Of a stretch of 64,000 nucleotides of DNA, positions 1-7,746 are shown piece by piece. The translations under genes and the position numbers were made by a program. The first letter of the stretch is position 1. The number at the start of each line of letters is the position of its first letter. Below the pieces are notes generated by a model. That model worked only from the letters and a program-made list of their open reading frames with translations, was not told the origin of the DNA and ran no database searches. The DNA comes from Castellaniella ginsengisoli (lineage in GTDB: Bacteria; Pseudomonadota; Gammaproteobacteria; Burkholderiales; Burkholderiaceae_B): NCBI RefSeq assembly GCF_039523235.1, contig NZ_BAAAEX010000011.1, one strand, 5' to 3'.

Positions 1-86
1 CGCGCGGACGGTGTGCGCCCGGCCCTGTCCGCCGCCGGGAATCGCGGGTAGACTGGACTCATGATCACGGCGTAAGGATAGCGCGC

Positions 87-1730
87 ATGCATCTCGAACA
101 CAGGGCCTCCGAGGTGCCCGAGGCCGATAATCAGGTGCCGGATCTGCCCGATTGCAATCTGTATCTGGCCGATGAGGCCTTGGTCCAGGGTGTGCGCCGC
201 GAGGGCGCCGGCAGTCGCGAGGCCGAGCTGGAGACCTGGGGCGCCCGGCTGGGCCGGGCCGGGCTGTCCTGCCTGGCCGCCGAGGTCAACCGGCAAGGAC
301 CGGTGCTGCGGGCGTTTGATCGCCGGGGGCTGCGCATCGATGTGGTGGAGTTCCATTCCGGCTGGTCCGAGTTCCTGTCGCTGGCTTTCGCCCAGGGCAT
401 GCACGGCGGCGCCTGGACCGATCCGGGCGCGGGCGCCCAGGTTGCCCGCGCGGCCCACTATCTGATGCACGGCCAGGTCGAAGCCGGCTCCCTGTGCCCC
501 GTGACCATGACCAGCGCGGCCATTCCGCTGCTCGCGCGCGAATCCTGGTTCTCCGGGATCCGGCCGCTGCTGTCCGGCCGCGAATACGACGGGCGCGACC
601 TGCCCCTGGCCGGCAAGCGCGGCATGATGATCGGCATGGGCATGACCGAACGGCAAGGCGGCTCCGATCTGCGCGCCAATCTGAGCCGGGCCGAGCCGCA
701 GGGCGAAGGCTGGTTCCGCCTGACGGGCCATAAATGGTTCTTTTCCTCGCCCATGTCGGACGCCCACCTGGTGCTGGCGCGCGACGGCGATGGCCATTCC
801 TGCTTCTACATGCCCCGCTGGCTGGATGACGGCCGGCGCAATCCGGTGCACATCCTGCGGCTCAAGGACAAGCTGGGGAACCGCTCCAACGCCAGCGCCG
901 AGGTCGAGTTCGACGGCGCGCTGGGACGCCGGATCGGCGAACCCGGTCGGGGCATCGCCACGCTGGTCGAGATGGCGTCCTACACCCGCCTGGATTGCGT
1001 GCTGGGCAGCGCGGCGCTGATGCGCCAGGCCCTGGTCCAGGGCATTCACCACGCCCGCCACCGGCGCGCCTTTGGCCGCAGGTTGATCGAGCAGCCCCTG
1101 ATGCGGCAGGTGCTGGCGGATCTGGCCCTGGAGAGCGAGGCGGCCACCGCGCTGGCGTTGCGTCTGGCCGGGGCCTTCGACCGGCTCGATCAGCCCGCCG
1201 AGCAGGCGCTGCGACGCCTGCTGACGCCGGCGGCGAAATTCTGGGTCTGCAAGCGGGCGATCGACGTCACGGCCGAGTGCATGGAAGTCTGGGGCGGCAA
1301 TGGCTACGTCGAGGACGGCCCCATGGCGCGCCTGTACCGCGAAGCGCCCGTCAATTCCATCTGGGAAGGTTCGGGCAACGTCATGTGCCTGGACGTGCTG
1401 CGCGCTGTGCGCCAGGAACCGCAATCCTTGGCTCAGGTGGTCGACGGGGTGGCCCGGTCCCATCCGGGAGAGCCGGCGTTGCGGGCCGCCGCCGACCGCC
1501 TGCGGGCCGTCCTGGCGCTCGATGCCGAAGCGCAGCAGGCCTTGGCCCGAATGGTCGCCCGGGACCTGGTGCTGTTGGTGCAAGCGGATCTCCTGCTGCG
1601 CCACGCCCCCCAGGAACTGGCGCGGGCGTTCGTGGACAGCCGCCTGGGCGCGGCGGGGGGCGACGCCTTCGGGGCGCGGCCGTCGGCGCTGCCCGCCGAT
1701 GCGCTGCTGCGGCGGGCCTGGCCGGATTGA
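87..1730 (+). CDS. aidB: AidB-like acyl-CoA dehydrogenase
   Basis: Acyl-CoA dehydrogenase-fold flavoprotein of 547 residues, close to the size of E. coli AidB (about 540). Seen: the AidB-type segment MGMTERQGGSD near residue 185, the RLKDKLGNRSNASAEVE block near residue 258, the WGGNGY motif near residue 410, and a glutamate in IWEGSGN near residue 428 at the usual acyl-CoA dehydrogenase catalytic position. An AAGGA-type ribosome site lies 8 bases before the ATG. Known: AidB binds FAD and DNA and belongs to the adaptive response to alkylation damage in E. coli, although it also has weak isovaleryl-CoA dehydrogenase activity. Inferred: cytosolic AidB homologue. No ada or alkB gene lies nearby, so a role in alkylation response is not supported by context. 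Confidence 0.85.
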   Translation: MHLEHRASEVPEADNQVPDLPDCNLYLADEALVQGVRREGAGSREAELETWGARLGRAGLSCLAAEVNRQGPVLRAFDRRGLRIDVVEFHSGWSEFLSLAFAQGMHGGAWTDPGAGAQVARAAHYLMHGQVEAGSLCPVTMTSAAIPLLARESWFSGIRPLLSGREYDGRDLPLAGKRGMMIGMGMTERQGGSDLRANLSRAEPQGEGWFRLTGHKWFFSSPMSDAHLVLARDGDGHSCFYMPRWLDDGRRNPVHILRLKDKLGNRSNASAEVEFDGALGRRIGEPGRGIATLVEMASYTRLDCVLGSAALMRQALVQGIHHARHRRAFGRRLIEQPLMRQVLADLALESEAATALALRLAGAFDRLDQPAEQALRRLLTPAAKFWVCKRAIDVTAECMEVWGGNGYVEDGPMARLYREAPVNSIWEGSGNVMCLDVLRAVRQEPQSLAQVVDGVARSHPGEPALRAAADRLRAVLALDAEAQQALARMVARDLVLLVQADLLLRHAPQELARAFVDSRLGAAGGDAFGARPSALPADALLRRAWPD

Positions 1731-1745
1731 CCACTACAATGGCGC

Positions 1746-2351
1746 ATGATTTTCGAATTGTTCCCACGCGCGCGGCATGCCGCGGCGACGCCCGTTCTGC
1801 TGGGCGGCATGCTTTTGGCGGGCTTTTCTGCGGGCGGTTTCTTCAACCAGGTCCTGGCGCAGGATGCCGCCTATGCGCTCAAGGGCAAGGTCGTGCGGGT
1901 GGCCGATGGCGACACCCTGACTTTGCTGGCGGGGCGCGACCGCCATCGGGTGCGGCTGGCCAGCATCGATGCGCCGGAGACCGGAAGCGGCCGTCTGCGG
2001 CCCGGCCAGCCATACGGCCAGGCGGCCCGCAAGGCCCTGGCCGATCTGGTGGCTGGCCGGACCCTGACCCTGAAGTGCTACGAGCAGGACCGCTATGGGC
2101 GCGATATCTGCGATGTGCCGCTGCCCGGCGGCGGCACGGCCAACCGCGTCATGGTCGAAACCGGAATGGCCTGGGCCAACCGGCAAGGCGCAGGCAAGTA
2201 TCTGCGGGACGAGACCCTGCCCGGGCTGGAGCGCCAGGCCCGCAGCCGGCGCCTGGGCCTGTGGCGCCAGCCGGATGCCGTGGCTCCCTGGGATTGGCGC
2301 TGGCAGTGCTGGGATGCGCTTGAAAACGGCCGGCAGGCCCCCATTTGCTGA
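1746..2351 (+). CDS. Secreted thermonuclease-family (SNase-like) protein
   Basis: A 201-residue protein with a hydrophobic N-terminal segment (about residues 14-37, ending near QAVLAQDA-like residues) that looks like a signal peptide or anchor, then a staphylococcal-nuclease fold. Seen: VADGDTLTLL, the RVRLASIDAPETG block carrying the first catalytic Arg and the Asp/Glu metal ligands, and DRYGRDICDV with the second conserved Arg. Known: the family hydrolyses DNA and RNA with calcium. Inferred: exported nuclease or nuclease-like protein in the periplasm. It follows aidB by 15 bases and is followed 2 bases later by the DUF1178 gene, so the three probably share a transcript. Confidence 0.8.
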   Translation: MIFELFPRARHAAATPVLLGGMLLAGFSAGGFFNQVLAQDAAYALKGKVVRVADGDTLTLLAGRDRHRVRLASIDAPETGSGRLRPGQPYGQAARKALADLVAGRTLTLKCYEQDRYGRDICDVPLPGGGTANRVMVETGMAWANRQGAGKYLRDETLPGLERQARSRRLGLWRQPDAVAPWDWRWQCWDALENGRQAPIC

Positions 2352-2353
2352 CT

Positions 2354-2851
2354 ATGGCACTCAAAGTATTCGATCTCTCGTGCGAGCATGACCATGTCTT
2401 CGAGGGCTGGTTCTCGTCCCGCGACAGTTTCCAGGATCAACTGGCCCAGGGGCTGGTGCGCTGTCCCGTTTGCCACAGCGACCAGATCACGCGCCGGGTA
2501 TCCGCGCCCCACCTGAACGTCAGCCACTTGCGCGCCGGGTCTGCCCCGCGTGCGGAGCCGGCTGCCCGGAGCGAATCCGTGCCTCAAGGCCGCGCTGCGG
2601 TCGCGGCGCCGTCGGGCGACCAGTTGGCCCGCCTGCAGGCCGAAGTCCTGCGCCAGATCCGCCGCATCGTGCGCCAGACCGACGATGTCGGTTCGCGCTT
2701 CGCCGACGAGGCGCGCCGCATGCACAACGGCGAGATCGAAGAGCGCCCCATTCGCGGCCAGGCATCCCTCCAGGAGTGCCGGGATCTGGTCGACGAAGGC
2801 ATTTCCATCATGCCGATTCCCGACATTCTGGACGACGACCGGCTGCAGTAG
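2354..2851 (+). CDS. DUF1178 family protein
   Basis: Small cytosolic protein of 165 residues, conserved in proteobacteria, function unknown. Seen: N-terminal MALKVFDLSCEHDHVFEGWF followed about 20 residues later by RCPVCHS, a Cys/His plus CxxC pattern resembling a small zinc ribbon. A hydrophilic middle (about residues 60-95) leads to a helical C-terminus containing DEARRMHNGEIEERPIRG, a segment typical of the family. The ATG at 2354 is preferred over an in-frame TTG at 2345 because it sits 2 bases after the nuclease stop codon. Inferred: translationally coupled to the nuclease gene. I cannot assign a function. Confidence 0.85.
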   Translation: MALKVFDLSCEHDHVFEGWFSSRDSFQDQLAQGLVRCPVCHSDQITRRVSAPHLNVSHLRAGSAPRAEPAARSESVPQGRAAVAAPSGDQLARLQAEVLRQIRRIVRQTDDVGSRFADEARRMHNGEIEERPIRGQASLQECRDLVDEGISIMPIPDILDDDRLQ

Positions 2852-2866
2852 CCCGCGCTGCCCGCG

Positions 2867-3742
2867 TCAGGCCCAGGCCTGCATCAGTTCTGCGAAACGC
2901 TGTTCGGCCCAGCGAGCCGCCGTGCCCAGTTCCCGCCCTTGCGGCCAGATCATGCGGATCGAAAGCAGGGGCAGGGCCAGCGAAGGGCAGGACACTTGGC
3001 ACAAGGGCTTGGGGTATCCGTCGTACGTGGCGATATTGACCGGCAGGGTCGCCCAGCCGAGATCGTCGGCGACCATGTCCGCAATGGTGTAGAAACTGTC
3101 CGAGCGCCAGACCTTCGGGCTGTAAATGGCTTCCTCGACATCCTCGGCGCGCATGACGATCTGGCGGTAATAGGCCAGGTCTTCGCGGCGAACCTGCGGC
3201 TTGTCCGCCAGAGGGTGGCCGCTGGCCACGAAGATTCCTTGAGCGAGCGTGCCGATGCGGCCTTGATCGAAGCTGTCGCGCAAGGGGCCGCGGTCGAAAT
3301 GGAACGCCGCATCGGCGCGCGCCTGGTCGACATAATCCGCCACTTCGGTGGCCGTGCCGTTGAGCAGCGTCAGCTCCAGGTCGGGGAAGCGGTCGGAGAA
3401 CTCGCGCAGCAGGGCGCGAATGGCCGTATAGGGCAGGGCTTCATCCAGGGCGAGCGCCAGCCGGGCCTCGTCGCCCGTGGACAGCGACCGGGCGCGCTGA
3501 TCCAGCGCCCGGGCCTGTCGCAAAAGCTCGCGGGCTTCCAGCAGCATCACCCGTCCCGCGTCCGACAGGGTGGCCCGATGTTTGGTGCGGTCGAAAAGCG
3601 CCACGCCCAAATCGGCTTCCAGCAGGCCGATGGCCGTACTGACGGCGGATTGCGCCTTGCCCAACCGGCGGGCAGCGGCGCTGATGGAGCCGGCTTCCAC
3701 GGTGGCGACAAATTGGCGGAGCTGATCGAGATTCCATTGCAT
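2867..3742 (-). CDS. LysR-family transcriptional regulator
   Basis: A 291-residue LysR-type regulator. Seen: N-terminal winged helix-turn-helix (SISAAARRLGKAQSAVSTAI, about residues 18-37, then LEADLGVALFDR), followed by an effector-binding domain with the usual two-lobe periplasmic-binding-protein fold. Divergent from the mdtJ-mdtI pair, with 115 bases between the starts holding a symmetric operator-like repeat. Known: LysR proteins commonly control the divergent neighbour and themselves. Inferred: local regulator of the small multidrug resistance pair. The inducer is unknown. Confidence 0.9.
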   Translation of the reverse strand: MQWNLDQLRQFVATVEAGSISAAARRLGKAQSAVSTAIGLLEADLGVALFDRTKHRATLSDAGRVMLLEARELLRQARALDQRARSLSTGDEARLALALDEALPYTAIRALLREFSDRFPDLELTLLNGTATEVADYVDQARADAAFHFDRGPLRDSFDQGRIGTLAQGIFVASGHPLADKPQVRREDLAYYRQIVMRAEDVEEAIYSPKVWRSDSFYTIADMVADDLGWATLPVNIATYDGYPKPLCQVSCPSLALPLLSIRMIWPQGRELGTAARWAEQRFAELMQAWA

Positions 3743-3769
3743 TTCGCCATACTATCAAATTAATAGATG

Positions 3770-3788
3770 GATTCAAACTTTTTGAATC
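3770..3788. promoter_or_regulatory. Candidate LysR operator between lysR and mdtJ
   Basis: Perfect inverted repeat GATTCAAA-CTT-TTTGAATC centred in the divergent spacer. It contains a T-N11-A core (T at 3773, A at 3785), the pattern recognised by LysR-type regulators. It is 27 bases upstream of the regulator start and 69 bases upstream of mdtJ. Binding is inferred. Confidence 0.5.
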
Positions 3789-3857
3789 GAAGATATGTGT
3801 GGAAAATAGGGCCATCCATCGATTCGACTCCGAATCCCCTGACTTGAAGAGATTCCC

Positions 3858-4199
3858 ATGCCATTGCGCCCCTGGTTGTTCCTGCTGGCCGCCGTTGCGG
3901 TCGAAGTGCTTGGCGTCACCCTCATGAAGCGCGCGTCCGGATCCGGCGCCTGGATGCCGCTTCTGTTCATGTATGCCATGATCGGGTTGTCGTTCTATTT
4001 CCTGGCGCTGGCCGTCAAGCGCTTGCCCATGGCCCTGGCCTATGCCGCCTGGGAAACGCTTGGCCTCGTCTGCGTCACGTTCATCGGCCTGCGCTATTTC
4101 GGCGAGAGCCTGAGCCCGGCCAGGGTGCTCGGTCTGGCGGTGCTGCTGGCCGGCGTCGTCCTCGTGAACCTCGGCGCGCCCCGCGCACAGGCGGCGTGA
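3858..4199 (+). CDS. mdtJ: Small multidrug resistance (SMR) subunit, MdtJ-type
   Basis: Inner-membrane protein of 113 residues with four predicted membrane helices. Seen: the SMR essential glutamate at residue 16 (AVAVEVLGVTLMK), the FYFLALAVKRLPMALAYAAWE block, and GESLSPARVLGLAVLLAGVVLVNLG in the last helix, all resembling E. coli MdtJ. Known: MdtJ and MdtI form a heteromeric proton-driven exporter that excretes spermidine. Inferred: acts with the next gene, 4 bases downstream, in the MdtJ-MdtI order seen in E. coli. The substrate here is not proven; other paired SMR proteins export quaternary ammonium compounds. Confidence 0.85.
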   Translation: MPLRPWLFLLAAVAVEVLGVTLMKRASGSGAWMPLLFMYAMIGLSFYFLALAVKRLPMALAYAAWETLGLVCVTFIGLRYFGESLSPARVLGLAVLLAGVVLVNLGAPRAQAA

Positions 4200-4203
4200 C
4201 GCC

Positions 4204-4533
4204 ATGCAAAACGCCGCATTCATGCACTATGCCTTCATGGCCGCCGCCATCGTGCTGGAGGTCGCCGCCAATATCTTCGTGAAGTATTCGGACGGTTTCC
4301 GCCGCCGCGTGGCCGGCGCCTTGGGGATCGCCTGCATCCTGGCGTCATTCACGGCGCTGACGCAGGCGGTCAAGGGCATCGATCTTGCCGTGGCCTATGC
4401 GCTGTGGGGCGGCGTCGGCATCCTGCTGACGGCGCTGGCCGGCAGGGCCTTGTTTGGGCAGCGGCTTGGCCGGATCGGCTGGCTGGGCATTGCCGCGATC
4501 GTGGCGGGCGTGCTGCTGCTTGAATTATCGTGA
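4204..4533 (+). CDS. mdtI: Small multidrug resistance (SMR) subunit, MdtI-type
   Basis: Partner of the preceding gene: 109 residues, four predicted membrane helices. Seen: glutamate 19 in AIVLEVAANIFVK, then KYSDGFRRR, TQAVKGIDLAVAYALWGGVGI and LFGQRLGRIGWLGI, matching E. coli MdtI closely. The ATG is 4 bases after the mdtJ stop; a second in-frame ATG six codons in is a possible alternative start. Known: neither subunit alone is active in E. coli, which fits the paired arrangement. Inferred: spermidine or cation exporter in the inner membrane, transcribed with mdtJ and ended by the hairpin at 4556. Confidence 0.87.
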   Translation: MQNAAFMHYAFMAAAIVLEVAANIFVKYSDGFRRRVAGALGIACILASFTALTQAVKGIDLAVAYALWGGVGILLTALAGRALFGQRLGRIGWLGIAAIVAGVLLLELS

Positions 4534-4555
4534 TGACGCGGGCGGGGGCGAGCGC

Positions 4556-4590
4556 ATGAAAAAGCCGGGCGTCGGGCCCGGCTTTTTCAT
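4556..4590. terminator. Bidirectional rho-independent terminator
   Basis: Perfect 15-bp inverted repeat (arms 4556-4570 and 4576-4590, loop of 5) with A5 and T5 tracts inside the arms, so it can end transcription in both directions. It sits between the convergent mdtI and efp genes. Confidence 0.85.
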
Positions 4591-4608
4591 GCGCGTTTCG
4601 CAGGGGAA

Positions 4609-5166
4609 TCACATCACCCGGCTGCGGTATTCGTTGGTGCGGGTATCGATCTCGATCTTGTCGCCGATGTTGCAGAACAGCGGCACGGACAGTTCGTAGC
4701 CGGTGTTGATCTTGGCGGGCTTGAGGACCTTGCCGGACGTGTCGCCCTTGACGGCGGGCTCGGTGTAGCTGATCTCGCGCACGATGATGGTGGGCAGTTC
4801 CACCGAGATCGCGCGGCCGTCGTAGAACACGACCTCGACCGTCATGCCTTCTTCGAGGTAGTTGAGCGCGTCGCCCATGCTGTCGGCCTCGACTTCGTGC
4901 TGGTTGTATTCCTCGTCCATGAAGACGTACATCGGGTCGGCGAAGTAGGAATAGGTGCATTCCTTGTTTTCAAGCACGACCTGCTCGAATTTTTCGTCGG
5001 CCTTGTAGACGGATTCGCTGGCGCTGCCGGTCAGGAGGTTCTTGAACTTGAGCTTGACGACGGCGGCATTGCGGCCGGACTTGTTGTATTCGGCCTTCTG
5101 GACGACGAGGGGGTCGCTGCCGACCATCACGACGTTGCCAACGCGCAGTTCCTGTGCGATTTTCAT
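4609..5166 (-). CDS. efp: Translation elongation factor P
   Basis: EF-P, 185 residues, which enters the ribosomal E site and rescues ribosomes stalled on polyproline. Seen: the full three-domain EF-P sequence from MKIAQELRVGNV to the C-terminal GDKIEIDTRTNEYRSRVM. The tip residue in domain I is Arg32 (NKSGRN), not the lysine of E. coli. The ATG at 5166 gives the canonical N-terminus; an in-frame upstream extension to 5217 is not family-like. Known: EF-P with Arg32 is activated by arginine rhamnosylation by EarP, whose gene lies directly upstream. Inferred: co-transcribed with earP. Confidence 0.97.
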   Translation of the reverse strand: MKIAQELRVGNVVMVGSDPLVVQKAEYNKSGRNAAVVKLKFKNLLTGSASESVYKADEKFEQVVLENKECTYSYFADPMYVFMDEEYNQHEVEADSMGDALNYLEEGMTVEVVFYDGRAISVELPTIIVREISYTEPAVKGDTSGKVLKPAKINTGYELSVPLFCNIGDKIEIDTRTNEYRSRVM

Positions 5167-5241
5167 GGGGAAAACTCCGGGGATGTCTGCCCCGAGCCAA
5201 AACGCATTTCGAGGCAATACTGAAAAAATTAACTGTCCATT

Positions 5242-6336
5242 CTAGCGCGTTTGGCGCCGCCTCAGGCAAAAATCCAGTAAATCTTGACCCAGATCGGCTT
5301 GGGCGGTTCGTTCGTCGCGCCAGGCGCGGGTGCGTGCGCCCCAGGCGGACCAGGCCGGTTCCCGCAGCGCGACCGGCAGCAGCCGGGCGACGGCGGCATC
5401 GTCCCGGCGGTTCCAGGCGCGGGTCAGTTCGGCGGCGGGGGCGGGCCATCCGGCCCGGTCCAGCCAGGCTTCCAGCTTGTCGAGGTGGGCGTCCGCGTCC
5501 TGGCGGTAGACCTGCCAGACCAGGGGCGCGCCCGCCCAGAGCGCCCGGACCATGGAATCCTCGCCGCGCACGAAATTCAGGTCGCAGCACCACAGCAGTT
5601 CGTCGAAACGGGCCTGGGGCACGAAAGGGATGGGCATGACCCGCAGCCTGCCTTGATCATGCAGGGCGGCGTGCGGGCGGCCGCCGGGCGCCAGCAGCCA
5701 GACGGGCCGGTCCTGGCTCGCCAACGCCGCTTGCAAGCCGGCCAGCGGCGCATCGGGGTAGCAGAACAGCAGCACGCACAAGGCGTCGGCAGGCGGAGTG
5801 GATGCCAGCCCGGTCAGATCCTGCAGCCGCCGGCCGCGCTCCAGCGATTGGGCGGCGTCGCGGCGCGCGCGAAGGCCGGGCTCGTGCAGCAGCCCGCCGG
5901 TGGCCGGTGTGAAGCCGGGAAAGTAAAAGAATTTCGGCACGCCATTCGCCTGCGGCGAGGGCAGGCCGTGGCAGCTCTCCACCCACGGCTCGGCGCTGAG
6001 ATATTCCAGGTTGATCCACAGGCAGTCCCGCCCGGCCATGGCGGCTTCGTAAGCCGGGGGCAAGGCGCAGGCGAAGGCTTCGATGACGACGCCGCCCCGG
6101 GGGGGGACGGCATGCGCCGCCGCGCTCCAGGGTTCGATCCGCACGCCCTCCAGGTCCTGCCCGCAGGCCCGGGCATCCAGCGCCGGCAGCAGCCGCGCCA
6201 GGACGTCCGGGCGGTCGATCCACAGGCGCACGGATTGCCCCAGGGCGGCCAGCCGCCGGGCGAGCCGCCAGCATACGCCCGCATCGCCGAAATTATCGAC
6301 GACGCGGCAGAACAGATCGAATGACAGGGTGCTCAT
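5242..6336 (-). CDS. earP: EF-P arginine rhamnosyltransferase EarP
   Basis: EarP, 364 residues, transfers rhamnose from dTDP-L-rhamnose to Arg32 of EF-P. Seen: N-terminal SFDLFCRVVDNFGDAGVCWRLARRLA with the conserved DNFGD nucleotide-sugar site, WINLEYLSAE in the middle, and FVRGEDSMVRALWAGAPLVWQVYRQ near residue 285, the C-terminal block that binds the sugar nucleotide. ATG at 6336 chosen because the family begins right before this segment. Context: 75 bases upstream of efp, whose product has the matching arginine. Known: GT-B fold glycosyltransferase acting in the cytosol. High confidence. Confidence 0.96.
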   Translation of the reverse strand: MSTLSFDLFCRVVDNFGDAGVCWRLARRLAALGQSVRLWIDRPDVLARLLPALDARACGQDLEGVRIEPWSAAAHAVPPRGGVVIEAFACALPPAYEAAMAGRDCLWINLEYLSAEPWVESCHGLPSPQANGVPKFFYFPGFTPATGGLLHEPGLRARRDAAQSLERGRRLQDLTGLASTPPADALCVLLFCYPDAPLAGLQAALASQDRPVWLLAPGGRPHAALHDQGRLRVMPIPFVPQARFDELLWCCDLNFVRGEDSMVRALWAGAPLVWQVYRQDADAHLDKLEAWLDRAGWPAPAAELTRAWNRRDDAAVARLLPVALREPAWSAWGARTRAWRDERTAQADLGQDLLDFCLRRRQTR

Positions 6337-6403
6337 TGAAGACCGGCGGGTGGGCGCTGACCGGGCAGACGGGCCGGGCGTGCGCCGATTCCGGGGCGCG
6401 GCG

Positions 6404-7606
6404 CTAGTGGAACTGAACCGGCTCGGGGTCGATTTCCTCGGGCAGTTCGGGGTGCTGCATGTCGCCCAGCATGTTGGGAAAGTACGGCGTGCCGCAGTCT
6501 TCGCAGAATTCCATGGGCTGCAGGCCGGGCAGGCGGCGGATGTCCTGCACACCGCATTCGCGCAGCAGGGCCGCGATCGCGTCCCAGGTGTCGACCTGGC
6601 CTTCGGCATCGGCGTCGGGCTGGGATTCCTCGCGGCTGAGCGCGGGCCAGACGCAGCCGTAGATCACGTCGTTGCTTTCGCGGGTGCAGAAGCCGATGCG
6701 GTATTCCTCGATCGCCTGTTCGCCGCAGGCGACCAGCGCGGCGCGCAGATCGGCGCCCGGGATCTTGGCGGCGGTCTGCAGCCAGGTGGCGGCCGCCTTG
6801 AGCGTCAGGGGGCGGATGCCCTGATCGGCCTGGCGGGTGCTGGTGTAATACGCCTCGGGGCGCAGGTATTCAAGCTGGCAGCCGGTGAAGGCGGGCTCCA
6901 GGATGCGCGCGCAGCCCTCGGCCCAGCGCTGCGTGACCGCTTCCTGGGTGGGCGCCTCGGCGGGTTGGGGGGATTGCCATTGGAAGAGGGCTTCGCCGTG
7001 CGGCACCACCACTGCGCCGACCAGGAAGAATACGTCGGCCAGCAGGTCTTCGGGGGCTTCGGCGTCGCGCAGGGCGGGGCCGTCCCGGCGCTGCCCGAGG
7101 GCGCGTTGCGCCAGCGTCTGGGTCCATGCGCGGGTTTCCTGGAAGGATTGCGGCAGGCGGTCGAAGCGGACCAGCGAGGGCAGCAGCGCGACCTGCGCGT
7201 GAGCGCCCAATGTGGTTTCGGCCAGCAAGGCCTCAAGGGCCTGCAGTTGGGCCGCGCTCAACTGGCCGGCCGGCAGCCGGTAGCGGGTCCAGGCCAGGAT
7301 CGGCGCCGAGATCAGCAGCGTGTCGACGTTCTGGCCGTCCGGCCCCGGGATCAGGGATTCGGAGCGCGCCTCGGCCAGCTCCACCAGGATCTCGTAGGCG
7401 GGCGAGCGCTGTTCCAGCAGGACGTCCAGGGCGGATTCCACGGCGCGCCCGTGGCGGGCGCCCAGGGCCTTGTCCAGGGCTTCGCCGAGGCGGCCTTCCC
7501 AGTAGCGGTCTTCCAGGTGGCTGCCCGAGCGCGACAGGGCTTCGGCCAGGGAAATCAGGGTCTGCGAGGTGCGCGACAAGGAGGAGGTGCGGGAACGAGG
7601 AGGCAT
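6404..7606 (-). CDS. DUF2863 family protein, function unknown
   Basis: A 400-residue protein matching the DUF2863 family, which is known from Burkholderiales but uncharacterised. Seen: no signal peptide and no membrane segment; an N-terminal helical region (about 1-90), a central part with RYRLPAGQLSAAQLQALEALL, and a C-terminus with EFCEDCGTPYFPNMLGDMQHPELPEE, where a single CxxC precedes PYFPN. Start at 7606 (MPPRSRTSS) avoids reading through the acnB terminator. Context: first gene of a minus-strand group with earP and efp, with 67 bases before earP. Inferred: perhaps expressed together with the EF-P modification genes, but no function can be claimed. Confidence 0.8.
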   Translation of the reverse strand: MPPRSRTSSLSRTSQTLISLAEALSRSGSHLEDRYWEGRLGEALDKALGARHGRAVESALDVLLEQRSPAYEILVELAEARSESLIPGPDGQNVDTLLISAPILAWTRYRLPAGQLSAAQLQALEALLAETTLGAHAQVALLPSLVRFDRLPQSFQETRAWTQTLAQRALGQRRDGPALRDAEAPEDLLADVFFLVGAVVVPHGEALFQWQSPQPAEAPTQEAVTQRWAEGCARILEPAFTGCQLEYLRPEAYYTSTRQADQGIRPLTLKAAATWLQTAAKIPGADLRAALVACGEQAIEEYRIGFCTRESNDVIYGCVWPALSREESQPDADAEGQVDTWDAIAALLRECGVQDIRRLPGLQPMEFCEDCGTPYFPNMLGDMQHPELPEEIDPEPVQFH

Positions 7607-7655
7607 GGTGGATCGAAAAACGGGGCAAACCTTAGTGTACCCGGACTGGCCATCG

Positions 7656-7680
7656 AAAAAGGCGCCCCGTGGGGCGCCTT
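7656..7680 (-). terminator. Terminator of acnB
   Basis: Inverted repeat AAGGCGCCCC-GT-GGGGCGCCTT (7659-7680). Read on the minus strand it is followed by a T run (7656-7660 are A on the plus strand). It lies between the acnB stop and the DUF2863 start. Confidence 0.8.
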
Positions 7681-7746
7681 GGGTGTGCCGGCCACCGGGC
7701 GCGGCCTGTCGGGGCCGGTGGCCGGTGGCGCGGCATCGGGGCGGGA

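Noticed and set aside
1..62. Possible divergent gene start (MSPVYPRFPAADRAG) reading off the left edge on the minus strand
   Set aside because: Only about 20 codons visible, no ribosome site and no recognisable sequence; cannot be distinguished from chance.
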